From the NCBI RefSeq assembly GCF_004519335.1, contig NZ_SOZD01000004.1, positions 62,001 through 126,000 on the forward strand: a stretch of DNA of 64,000 bases, read 5' to 3'. The stretch's first letter is position 1, and each line of letters starts with the position of its first letter. The stretch is from Jiella endophytica (GTDB lineage Bacteria > Pseudomonadota > Alphaproteobacteria > Rhizobiales > Rhizobiaceae). The position numbers were made by a program, and so were the translations under genes. The notes beneath the pieces are model-generated. The model was given only the letters and a program-made list of their open reading frames with translations. It was not told where the DNA came from and did not search any database. Shown one piece after another: positions 43,701 through 51,198 of this stretch.

Positions 43701-44938
43701 TGCATGCCGAGGGCGGAACGATCGGCGATCGCCGTGGCAGCGGACTCCGATCGGACGGCCGGCTCGCCATCCTCCGAGGTGACGATGCGGTTCTGCAGGC
43801 CGAAGAAGCCGCCGAGGATTGCCGCGAGCTTGGCATCGGGCGAGAGCGGCACCGACCGCCCGGGCGATCTCTCGTTGATCGCCTCGACCGCCTGGTCGGG
43901 TTGGGTCGGCTCGGCCATCGCCTCGCCGCGGCCGACCGTCACAATGATGCGGCCGCTGCGCGGCGCAACCCGCGTTATCTGGCGCTCGGCCTTTGGGTCG
44001 ACCTCGCCGGGCTTCAAGACACCGAGCCGCTCGGCCACCTGATCGGCCGAAAGCTGCAGGTCGACGGTGGGGTTTTCCGTACCGGTGCCGGCCTGCAGCA
44101 GGCGCAGGCGCAGCAGCTCGGGATCGGTCTCGGCGGTGATCGGCGCGTGCAGGGCACGGCGCGCCGCCTGGCCGGCGACGCCGATGCGCGGCGCCGTCGT
44201 GGCCGGCCGCGCGGCCGCATCCCGCGACGCCGAGGCTTTTGCGGTGGAATTCGTCTGGGAAAGGTCTTTGGCATCCTTCGCCAGCGTCACTTCGGCCGGG
44301 CTTTCGAAGGCGGGAGTTTCAGCGGCTGGCTGCGTCGAAGCCGCATTCTTCTGCGCCGCACCCTTCTCGGCCACGGCTTTCGGCGAGGCCTCGGCCGCGT
44401 CTCTGCCGGCCGGCGCCGGCTCGTCCCCGGCGATCTCGTCGACAGTTCCGCCCGACGCCGCGTCGGCGGCAGCGCTCTTCGCCGCGCCGGCCCTGCGGGG
44501 ATCCGCCTCGAGCTTCGCGTCCTCTCCGGATTTGCCGGCCGCGGCTGCAGCGTCGATCCCGCCGCCCACCGTCTTTCCGGCCTGGCCGGCCGCCGTCTTG
44601 CCGGTCTGCCCGGTTTCGTCGTCGAGACCGGCCTTCGCCGCGACAGCACCCTCGTCGGCGTCGGCGACGCTGGCGACGACGTCCTTGACGCTCGGCTCGC
44701 CGACCGGCTGCTTCGCCCTGTTGCGGACCGGCTGCCCGGCTGCGGACTCGTCCTTGCCGGTCGTCCCCTCGGCCGATTTGCCCTTGGCGGTGCCCGCGCG
44801 GCCCTGCGAGGCCCCGGCCTCGCGCATCGCGGCGAAGAAATCGTCGCCGTCGCCGGCCTTCTGTCCGTGATCGCGCGCTCCGGCACGGGCGCCGGCAAGC
44901 GTCGGGGTCTCTGCCTGAAGCCGATTGGCAACCGTCAT
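40796..44938 (-). CDS. fliK: Very large FliK/MotD-type hook-length control protein
   Basis: Secreted molecular ruler that sets hook length and switches export specificity. The C-terminal Flg_hook domain is clear at about residues 1220-1300 (LKTIQIQLSPEKLGKVNVTLKLIEGNLTVHIEASEPDTALRLKDDSEGLKSLL). The rest of the 1380 residues is low-complexity, dominated by Ala, Thr, Pro, Glu and Arg, with imperfect repeats such as (E/Q)PQAMP. Usual FliK/MotD proteins are about 400-700 residues. The start overlaps the motC stop (ATGA). Long antisense frames here are by-products of composition. Confidence 0.9.
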   Translation of the reverse strand: MTVANRLQAETPTLAGARAGARDHGQKAGDGDDFFAAMREAGASQGRAGTAKGKSAEGTTGKDESAAGQPVRNRAKQPVGEPSVKDVVASVADADEGAVAAKAGLDDETGQTGKTAAGQAGKTVGGGIDAAAAAGKSGEDAKLEADPRRAGAAKSAAADAASGGTVDEIAGDEPAPAGRDAAEASPKAVAEKGAAQKNAASTQPAAETPAFESPAEVTLAKDAKDLSQTNSTAKASASRDAAARPATTAPRIGVAGQAARRALHAPITAETDPELLRLRLLQAGTGTENPTVDLQLSADQVAERLGVLKPGEVDPKAERQITRVAPRSGRIIVTVGRGEAMAEPTQPDQAVEAINERSPGRSVPLSPDAKLAAILGGFFGLQNRIVTSEDGEPAVRSESAATAIADRSALGMQGMTTASPAALRSGGEALPDVDLPDVPAAGAAAGSATSEDGAGTKATASIAGSAAGSPASGAAGERPAVATGPSAAVPQRQAASAAPETKSVRFETSARADAQAARQMPAEMPAASAPETAEVASLRPRMTQGGRGTSSGLGARVDLVSMRTDFEPATRRAERRNADAANDLPARAATPERAAAQLSSRIAAAPAGLRADTDGANAATAAPAAAAMSADTARQAGAQPSAAMPNAGQAGAAQSGAAQTVAAAPVAAAPVTAASTRTVGEDRGASPRAATAKAAPAADARSAGSFRQSEAAARPRAATREAPIAREPAEAPKQATVDARAGDAAAPRAAETASPADAKSDKAAAATPAVTREAAPRAGEAAPARAIDGSAGASDRDRVTAGSQSTADAKTATAAATPARDQEAAASRAAARARSEEPQAMPATATDAPTATARASETASAHGSQQRAADAPRRGREPVASATAAETAGTKSTVDAAAPVRESQADASRANARREQPQAMPTAAGATVSADAGADTGSGDAVLARAGEAASGPVATKPAAEGERRGNNLASAAMPAADASPETGDAATETAPMGARNQQPGEVRTERGAMQAATEATITEASTGAEVSAEDSAAAAAKDQPSPMAGKGGAPRPAAAVPAAASARNADAGNAPQATANGRTSVSERPAATAAATAPVPAGQPAAAMPSASTESEAADAARPTQSEAAAPAAGMAAETAAETAFETTPDTTADTGEQNELAEILGRTGLAGQPAMPIARGADAVTADGLAAKQVPPTSQVADAVAAALVDMAPTASRADATERTRLRAGGAALKTIQIQLSPEKLGKVNVTLKLIEGNLTVHIEASEPDTALRLKDDSEGLKSLLKQAGLDVDEAMITLGTRDGSGSRVMQSPAQQADGSSSGQARGEGSTNGQSSGNGQGGNDGQRGGGSGGRPSRPEPAPRLQDVEQGRRGMGIDPSIYL

Positions 44939-46539
44939 TGGTTCGTTCCCTCGATGTCACTGCGGATCGCGTCGAGCAGCTTGGTCGCCCGGTCGATGAC
45001 CGGGGATTCGAGCGCCGCTTCCTGCGTCGCGGTCTTCTTGCGTTTCGTGTCCGAGAGAACGCCGGACATCAGTGGCTTGCGGATCTCCTGAAGAACGCCG
45101 ATCGCCGCGTCATAGAGCTTGCGGTCGGCCGGATGCAGGCTCTCGCGGTCGATCGACTCGAGCGAGGCGAGGGTCTTGCCGGTGTCGCCCTCCGTCAGGG
45201 TCGATGCGGCGACGTAGAGGAGCGCCCGCTGGCGGGCGGGTTGGGTCAGATTGGCGACCTGCAACACCCGCTCGCCCGCCATGCCGGCAAGCTTCATGTT
45301 GCCGGCGACGAGCGCCCGGCGCCCGATCGAGAGATAGATGTTCAGCTGGTCGGCGAGCGGGATGCGCGCCACCGCGTCGTCCAGCGTGTGGACCGTCTTG
45401 ACGGCCTCTTCGACCGGCCGGGCGACATACATCGCGGTGAACCGCGCGCGAAAATTGCCGGCATAGACCGAGCGGGCATAGCGGTCGAAATAAAGCCGCG
45501 CATAGCCGTCGGCCCGGTCCGGCTGGCCGAGCTGGTCGGCGAGCGCCATGCCGAGGCGAAGCGCCGCCTCCTCGAGCAGCGTGCCGGAGGCATCGAGCAT
45601 CACCCGCCGCAGCCGTTCGAGCGCTTTTTCCGGCGCGTCCTTCTCCTGCAGCTGCGCGACAGCGAGGTTGATCTGCGCGGCGAGCCCGGGTTCCATCGCC
45701 TCGGTATCGAGCGCCGAGAGCAGCTTCTCGGCGTCGCTCTGGCGGTTTTCGACATAGGCCAGCGAGCCCTTCAAGAGCGGCTGCACCTCCGGCGGAAAAT
45801 CGTTCTTGGCAAGGATCATGCGCAGCACCGAGGGCGGCCCGCCGCTGAGCACGAACAGCGCCGCCGCCCGCTGGTTGCGGCCGTCCTCCCAGGTCTTCTG
45901 GCTCGCCCTCTCGAAAGCCGGCCCATACCATTGCAAGAGGCGCGCCTGGACGCGATTGGCCGAAGTGTTGCCGCGCGCCGCCTGGTCCTGCAGGAACTGC
46001 AGGGAGCGGATCACCTCATAGGGCTGCGGACCGCGGGTCGGCGGCGGTTCATGATGCTCGGCCGCCTCGCCGTGCTCGCTTTCGCCGCCATCGGCGCCGT
46101 GCCCGTCGCCTTCGTGGGTCGCCTCGCCGTGGCCCTCTTCGCCATGGCCGTCACCGCCGTGCGCCGCGGCCTCGTCGCCCGAATGTGCGTCGCCATCCCC
46201 GGCTTCGGCGTGAGTGGCCTCGCCCTGATCGGTCGCGCCATGGGCCATGTCATCGTGGCCTGTCATGCCATGGGCATCGCCCATGGCCGGTTCGGCTTCC
46301 GCGCCATGTCCGCCGGCGGCAGCATGCGGGTCATGGGCGTCGGCCGCCGCCCCATGGGAGTCCGCAGCCTCGCCGTGGCTGGCGGCATCGCCGCGGCGCG
46401 CCGCCTCGCCGGCCTGGCGCACCAGTTCGGCTGCGCTCGGCTCGCCGTGCCCGGCGTCCTCGCCATGCGCCGGAGCGGCAAACAAGAGCGCGGCAACGGC
46501 CAGCGCCGGGGCCAGAGGATCGCAGCGCCGACGCATCAC
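44935..46539 (-). CDS. motC: Motility protein MotC with a His/acidic-rich insert
   Basis: Periplasmic protein specific to rhizobial flagellar motors, required for rotation and thought to act with MotB. 534 residues: signal peptide (about 1-26), then about 140 residues dominated by His, Gly, Asp, Glu and Ala with about 20 histidines (HGE, DAHG, GHGEEGHG units), then the conserved MotC body beginning GPQPYEVIRSLQFLQDQAARGN. The usual MotC is about 430 residues, so the insert accounts for the excess. The start overlaps the motB end. Confidence 0.92.
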   Translation of the reverse strand: MMRRRCDPLAPALAVAALLFAAPAHGEDAGHGEPSAAELVRQAGEAARRGDAASHGEAADSHGAAADAHDPHAAAGGHGAEAEPAMGDAHGMTGHDDMAHGATDQGEATHAEAGDGDAHSGDEAAAHGGDGHGEEGHGEATHEGDGHGADGGESEHGEAAEHHEPPPTRGPQPYEVIRSLQFLQDQAARGNTSANRVQARLLQWYGPAFERASQKTWEDGRNQRAAALFVLSGGPPSVLRMILAKNDFPPEVQPLLKGSLAYVENRQSDAEKLLSALDTEAMEPGLAAQINLAVAQLQEKDAPEKALERLRRVMLDASGTLLEEAALRLGMALADQLGQPDRADGYARLYFDRYARSVYAGNFRARFTAMYVARPVEEAVKTVHTLDDAVARIPLADQLNIYLSIGRRALVAGNMKLAGMAGERVLQVANLTQPARQRALLYVAASTLTEGDTGKTLASLESIDRESLHPADRKLYDAAIGVLQEIRKPLMSGVLSDTKRKKTATQEAALESPVIDRATKLLDAIRSDIEGTNQ

Positions 46540-47828
46540 GCACGCGGCTCGGTCAGGAAGATTTCGATGCGGCGGTTGACGGCGGCCTGCGGGTTCTTCG
46601 GATCCTTGAGCTCGCGGTCGGCAAAGCCCTCGATCGCCTTGACGCGCTGCTCGTCGAGCCCGCCCCGCGCCAGCATGTAATAGGCCATGTGGGCGCGGGC
46701 GGTGGAAAGCCGCCAGTTGTCGTATTCGCCGTTGGAATAGGGGCGCGCATCGGTATGGCCGCGGATGGTGATCGCGCCGCCGCGCTCGGAGAGCACGCCT
46801 GCGATCTTCTCCATCATCCGGATGGCGTCGGCGGTGGGCTTGGCCGAGCCGATCGGGAACATCCCGCCGGAGGCGTCGTCGGCGAGCGAGATGGTGACGC
46901 CGCCATCGCCCTCGACGACGTCGATCTTCGCCGGGACGTGGTCGCCGAGCTGGGCGAGTTCGTTGCCGATCGCCGCCTTCAGCTTTTCGGCCATGCCCTT
47001 CTCGGCATCCTTGCCCTTGCCGCTGCCGGCGTCCTTGTCCTTGCCCTCGGCGGCCTTGCCTTTCGGATCGGTGCCCTTGCCGGACGGCGCGCCGGCGTCC
47101 TCGCCGGCCGCCTTGAAGCCGGTCTTGTCGGCCTGGTCGCCCTCGGCCATGGCCTTGCCCGGCTCGTCGACGCCCTCGCCCTTCGGGCCCTTTTCGGGAT
47201 CGCTCATCGGGTCTTCCGGCGGCAGGACGGCGGTGCGGAAGTCGATCGGCGGAACGTCCTCGAGCCGGCCGCCGCTTTCCATGACGTTCGGCGACAGCTG
47301 CCAGGATTCCGGGTCGAACGGATCGCGATAGGCCTCGCCGCCGTTGAGGCCGGGCAGGCCGGAACCGTCCGGCTTGCCGGTCAGCTCGCCCTCGCCGTTC
47401 TTGTTGCTTTCGGACACGATCTCGGTCAGCACCGAATAGGGATCGCGGAAGATCGACTTCTCCTCGCCGCCGGTCTCGGCGCCGGCGGTCGGATGGCCGC
47501 GCGGATCGCCGTTGGTCTCGGCCGAGCTTTCACCGTTCTGGTTCTCGGTGCGGTCGGCGCCGTCGTCCTTCTGCTTGATGCCGCGGGTCGCCGGCGATGG
47601 ATCGTTGAGCTTGATCGGGTTGAAGTACTGGGCGACCTGCTTGCGGGTCGCGAGGTCCGAAGAGTTGGTCAGCCACATCACCAGGAAGAACGCCATCATC
47701 GCCGTCATGAAGTCGGCGAAGGCGATCTTCCAGGCACCGCCATGATGCCCGTCGTCACCATGCCCGCCGCGGCGGACGATGATGATTTCCTGCTTTTCGA
47801 GATGACCGGCTTCGGACTGCTCGCTCAC
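46536..47828 (-). CDS. motB: Flagellar motor stator protein MotB
   Basis: Stator subunit anchoring the motor to peptidoglycan. 430 residues. The single N-terminal helix FADFMTAMMAFFLVMWLT contains the conserved proton-carrying Asp. A long charged linker (Lys, Gly, Asp, Glu) precedes the C-terminal OmpA-like domain with TIRGHTDARPYSNGEYDNWRLSTARAHMAYYML. The start is a GTG sharing a base with the stop of the upstream gene (TAGTG). motA is not in this window. Confidence 0.96.
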   Translation of the reverse strand: MSEQSEAGHLEKQEIIIVRRGGHGDDGHHGGAWKIAFADFMTAMMAFFLVMWLTNSSDLATRKQVAQYFNPIKLNDPSPATRGIKQKDDGADRTENQNGESSAETNGDPRGHPTAGAETGGEEKSIFRDPYSVLTEIVSESNKNGEGELTGKPDGSGLPGLNGGEAYRDPFDPESWQLSPNVMESGGRLEDVPPIDFRTAVLPPEDPMSDPEKGPKGEGVDEPGKAMAEGDQADKTGFKAAGEDAGAPSGKGTDPKGKAAEGKDKDAGSGKGKDAEKGMAEKLKAAIGNELAQLGDHVPAKIDVVEGDGGVTISLADDASGGMFPIGSAKPTADAIRMMEKIAGVLSERGGAITIRGHTDARPYSNGEYDNWRLSTARAHMAYYMLARGGLDEQRVKAIEGFADRELKDPKNPQAAVNRRIEIFLTEPRA

Positions 47829-48676
47829 TATTGAAGCGCCTCTTCCAGCGCCTGCTTCCAGTCGGCGAGACGGGTCTCGAGCGTCGTCTGGTCGCAGGAG
47901 ATGCGAATGTCGGACAGGGCCTCGTCGGCCTCGAAGGCGACGAAGCCGCGGCGCGGGCCGAGCGCCTCGGCAAAGGCGTCGAGCAGCGAGGCGGGGCCGA
48001 CGGCCTGCAGCGCCAGCGCCCGTCCGTCGAGCGACAGGGTGGCGACCGCGGCGGCGAGTTCCTCCACCGTCTGGCGGGTTCGCAGATCGACGGCGATGGG
48101 CTTCAGGACGCTGGCAAAGGAGGTGCGCAGCGCCGCCTCGATCCGCTCCAGCTTGTCGGCAACGAGTTCGCCGAGCCGGCCGCCCTCTTCGGCGAGCGCG
48201 GCAAGGCGCGCGGCCTCGACGGCCTCGGCCTGTTCGGCTGCGGCCCGCTCACGCTCGGCGGCGAGCGCCTCGGCAACGGCCGCCTCGATGCGCTCCTCGG
48301 CCTCTGCCAGGGCTTCCATGCGTCCGGCCTCGATGCCTTCGGCGCGGGCCGCCTCGACGTCCTCGTCGGTCAGTTGGGGAAGCGCGATCTCCGGCGCCGG
48401 CACTTCGAAGGCCGGCTCGGCATCGAAGCCGAAGTCGGCGCTGTCGAAGGAGACCTCCTCGAGCGCCTTCTCGGCGGCGTCCATTTCCGGGATCGCCTCG
48501 AGGTGCTGGGGAACCGGCTTGGTCTTCTGCTTCTTGACCGGCAGGCCGTCGGAGACGAGCGTCAGATGCTCGAATTGCGGCTTCTTCTGAGGCTTCGGCT
48601 TCGCTGCCGCCAGGCTCTGGAACGGCCTGTCGCTCTCCTCGGGAAATTCCGTCAGATAGTCTGCGAGAGAGATCAT
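47828..48676 (-). CDS. FliH-like flagellar export stator protein
   Basis: A 282-residue protein between fliF and motB. The N-terminal 100 residues are Lys/Pro-rich; residues about 110-190 form an Ala/Glu/Arg-rich coiled coil with AEGIEAGRMEALAEAEERIEAAVAEALAAERERAAAEQAEA, as in FliH; the C-terminal part is mixed. FliH regulates the export ATPase FliI at the membrane. The position after fliF supports this, but sequence similarity is weak. Confidence 0.6.
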   Translation of the reverse strand: MISLADYLTEFPEESDRPFQSLAAAKPKPQKKPQFEHLTLVSDGLPVKKQKTKPVPQHLEAIPEMDAAEKALEEVSFDSADFGFDAEPAFEVPAPEIALPQLTDEDVEAARAEGIEAGRMEALAEAEERIEAAVAEALAAERERAAAEQAEAVEAARLAALAEEGGRLGELVADKLERIEAALRTSFASVLKPIAVDLRTRQTVEELAAAVATLSLDGRALALQAVGPASLLDAFAEALGPRRGFVAFEADEALSDIRISCDQTTLETRLADWKQALEEALQ

Positions 48677-48679
48677 CCC

Positions 48680-50377
48680 TTACGCCGCCTCTTTGTGATT
48701 GATCCACTGCTTGATGACGTTGGCCGCCTTGAGCTCGTCCTGGTCGAGCAGCCGCTCGATCCTCGCCTGCGGGCTTTCGTTCGCTTCTTCGTCGAACTGG
48801 CCGAGATAGGCCGGCGCGCCACCGCCGAACTGTGAGATATCCGGTGTACCTTGCGCGAAGTCGAAGCCGCCCGGGAGCTCCAGCGCGCCGGGGCCGTCGT
48901 CGTCGACGCCGAGGGCGCCGAGGCCGCCTTCCATCTCGAGTCCGGCGGCTTCCTGCCCGGCCGGCGTCTGGATGATCGCCCGGATCGCCGGCTTCAGGCC
49001 GAACCAGATCACCATGACCGCCACGGCGAGGATGGTGAAGGCGTTGATCAGCGTGCCGGACTGGCGCATGAACATCTCGCCGATGCCGGGCGACGGGATC
49101 GGCTCGAGCGCCGTGTCGGAGGCGATGAAGTCGACGGCGGTGACCTTCAGCTGGTCGCCGCGGGCTTCCGACAGGCCCGAGGCGGAGGCGACGAGCGCCT
49201 GAATCTCGGTGAGCCGCTGGTCGATCTGGGCATCGGTCGCGTCGGCGCCGATCGCCTCCTTCAGGCGGGCCCGGTTGATGACCACCGCGACCGACAGCTT
49301 CTCGACGCTGTAGCCCTCGCTGGTGGTCTGGACGGTCTTTTCGTTGATCTCGTAGTTGGTGAGCTCCTCGCGGCGCTCGTTGTTGTCCTTGGAGGTCTGG
49401 CCGCTGTTGGTCTCGGCCTGGCCGCCGGCCGGCTGGATGTCCTGCTGGACGCCGACGGCGTTCTGCTTGGTCGAATTCTCGCTCTGGCCGTTCTCGCGGA
49501 TGGTCCGCGTCGAACGCTCGACCCTGACGTCCGGATCGAAGATCCGCTCCGAGATCTGCTTGCGGTCGGTGTTCAGCCGGGCGGTGACCGAGGTCTGGAA
49601 GTTGCCGATGCCGAGATAGGGCGACAGCGTGCGGCGGATCGAATCCTCGACGCTTTTCGCCACGATGCGCTCGACCCCGAACAGCTTGGTCGGCGCGCTG
49701 GAGCTCGAATCGTCGCCGGAGGCGAGCAGCGTGCCGTCGGAGGACAGGATCGTCACCTCGTCCGGCGTCATTCCGGGGATCGCCGAGGAAACGAGATGCC
49801 GGATCGCCTGGGCGGAGGAAAAGTCCTCGGGCTGGTCGGTACGAATGACGACGCTGGCGGAGGGCTTGCGCTCGTTGCGCCGAAAGCTCCCCTCGTCGGG
49901 GAGCACGATGTGGACGCGGGCGGCGCGCACATGGGCGAGCGACTGGATCGTCCGGGCGATCTCGCCTTCCAGCGCCCTCACCCTTGTGATCTCCTGCATG
50001 AAGGATGTCAGGCCGATCGATCCGAGATTGTCGAACAGCTCGTAGCCGGCATTTTCCGAGCGCGGCAGGCCCTTTTCGGCGAGCAGCATGCGCGCCGGCG
50101 CCGTCGAGGAGAAGGGCGTGAGGATGGCGTCGCCCTTGGCGCTGACGTCGAAGGCGATGCCCGCCTCGGTCAGCGCCGCGCCGATGCGGGTGACGTCGGT
50201 GCGGTCGAGGCCCGAATAGAGCACCTCCATGTCGGGCCGCGAGAGATAGTAGCTCCCGAGACCGACCAGTGCCACCACCAGAAGACCGACGAGGCCGAGC
50301 GCAGAGAGCTTGCGCACTCCGAGACCGGAAAGATTCGTCAGGATTTGCTGAGCCTGCCCGCCAATGGCCAAAGCCAT
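48680..50377 (-). CDS. fliF: Flagellar MS-ring protein FliF
   Basis: Forms the MS ring, the base of the flagellum in the inner membrane. 565 residues from the ATG at 50377 (AGGAG five bases upstream). Two transmembrane helices flank the periplasmic domain: the first at about 25-45 (LVGLLVVALVGLGSYYLS), the second near 430-450 (INAFTILAVAVMVIWFGL). YSGLDRTDVTRIGAALTEAGI and ARVHIVLPDEGSFRRNERKPSASVV are family-typical. First gene of the block, with a CtrA site in its promoter. Confidence 0.96.
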   Translation of the reverse strand: MALAIGGQAQQILTNLSGLGVRKLSALGLVGLLVVALVGLGSYYLSRPDMEVLYSGLDRTDVTRIGAALTEAGIAFDVSAKGDAILTPFSSTAPARMLLAEKGLPRSENAGYELFDNLGSIGLTSFMQEITRVRALEGEIARTIQSLAHVRAARVHIVLPDEGSFRRNERKPSASVVIRTDQPEDFSSAQAIRHLVSSAIPGMTPDEVTILSSDGTLLASGDDSSSSAPTKLFGVERIVAKSVEDSIRRTLSPYLGIGNFQTSVTARLNTDRKQISERIFDPDVRVERSTRTIRENGQSENSTKQNAVGVQQDIQPAGGQAETNSGQTSKDNNERREELTNYEINEKTVQTTSEGYSVEKLSVAVVINRARLKEAIGADATDAQIDQRLTEIQALVASASGLSEARGDQLKVTAVDFIASDTALEPIPSPGIGEMFMRQSGTLINAFTILAVAVMVIWFGLKPAIRAIIQTPAGQEAAGLEMEGGLGALGVDDDGPGALELPGGFDFAQGTPDISQFGGGAPAYLGQFDEEANESPQARIERLLDQDELKAANVIKQWINHKEAA

Positions 50378-50455
50378 AGTCACTCCTCGCATACGCACGA
50401 ACTGCATGTTGAGTCGCGACGGACAATGCCGTCCAAAGCTTGCGCGAAGCCCCGG

Positions 50456-50470
50456 TTAACAAACCATTAA
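50456..50470 (-). promoter_or_regulatory. Full CtrA-type site upstream of fliF
   Basis: On the minus strand TTAA-TGGTTTG-TTAAC matches the full CtrA consensus TTAA-N7-TTAAC. It is about 80 bases upstream of the fliF start and oriented with it. In Caulobacter CtrA directly activates early flagellar operons including fliF. Confidence 0.75.
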
Positions 50471-50527
50471 CGTCTCGATTTACCTGATTATTTCCGCTGG
50501 GTCGGCATAGAGGTGCGACATCTTGTG

Positions 50528-50592
50528 CACTGCGCCATCCAGAGGTGGCGCAGTGCCCGTCCGGAATGCGGTCAATTCGTCCCCGGACGGGC
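50528..50592. other. Two consecutive perfect 10-bp hairpins in the fliF upstream region
   Basis: CACTGCGCCA/TGGCGCAGTG (50528-50555, 8-base loop) is followed directly by GCCCGTCCGG/CCGGACGGGC (50555-50592, 18-base loop). They lie about 150-215 bases upstream of the fliF start. No T run follows on either strand, so they are not plain terminators. The rest of the interval 50378-50784 holds the CtrA site and no convincing gene. Confidence 0.65.
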
Positions 50593-50784
50593 AAGTCGAG
50601 GCAGCGGCCAAATCAGGATCTTTTCGGCCGGATCCGGCGGATTCCGCGCTTTTTCGCAGACAAGACCATCAGCGTTCCTGTCCATTTTCCGAAGACTATT
50701 ACGAGACTTCTTGCGCAGCCGGGCGCCCGGCGCCGTCCGCCCGGCATCTTCTCCGCCGGCCGAAGATACCGGTCGGTAGGCAGC

Positions 50785-51093
50785 TCACTTCCGGTCGCTG
50801 TGGCCGAGATCGCGGCCAGGGTCGAGACGGTCGCGGACACGCTGCTTCAACACCTTCGCCTCGGGAAAGCCGCCGTCGGCCTTGCGCTCCCAGATCGTCG
50901 CCGTGCCGGAGGCGTCCTCGTAGCGGATCTCGAAGGTGCCGCCGGTCCCCGGCACGAGCGCCACCTCGCCGAGATCGGTGCCGAAGGTCGACAGGAGCTC
51001 CTGCGCCATCCAGGCCGCCCTCAGCAGCCACTGGCACTGGGTGCAGTAGGTGATCGCAATACGCGGCCCTCCGGCCTCGATCGGGTCTGACAT
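50785..51093 (-). CDS. SelT/SelW/SelH-family (Rdx) protein
   Basis: A 102-residue thioredoxin-like protein of the Rdx family. The redox motif is CTQC in IAITYCTQCQWLLRAAWMAQELLSTFG, with GTGGTFEIRY and WERKADGGFPEAKVLKQRVRD following, all typical. Both cysteines are standard Cys, not selenocysteine. Function is unknown; redox role inferred from the family. Confidence 0.9.
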   Translation of the reverse strand: MSDPIEAGGPRIAITYCTQCQWLLRAAWMAQELLSTFGTDLGEVALVPGTGGTFEIRYEDASGTATIWERKADGGFPEAKVLKQRVRDRLDPGRDLGHSDRK

Positions 51094-51198
51094 CTTGCGG
51101 CTCCGGCATTTTCTGGGGCCCGGGCGAGCGCGACAATGCTCGATCCCGGACCGAACCGCCTATATGGCCCCAACATCCGCCCGCTCTCAAGGATGCCG

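Noticed and set aside
42353-45091. A 912-codon plus-strand open frame opposite fliK and motC
   Set aside because: It runs antisense to fliK, whose C-terminal Flg_hook domain and coupled start prove the other strand. The frame arises from the GC-rich, Ala-coding repeats.
48249-50594. A 781-codon minus-strand frame across fliF and the fliH-like gene
   Set aside because: Out of frame with both recognised genes; the translation is Arg/Pro/Gly-rich shadow sequence.
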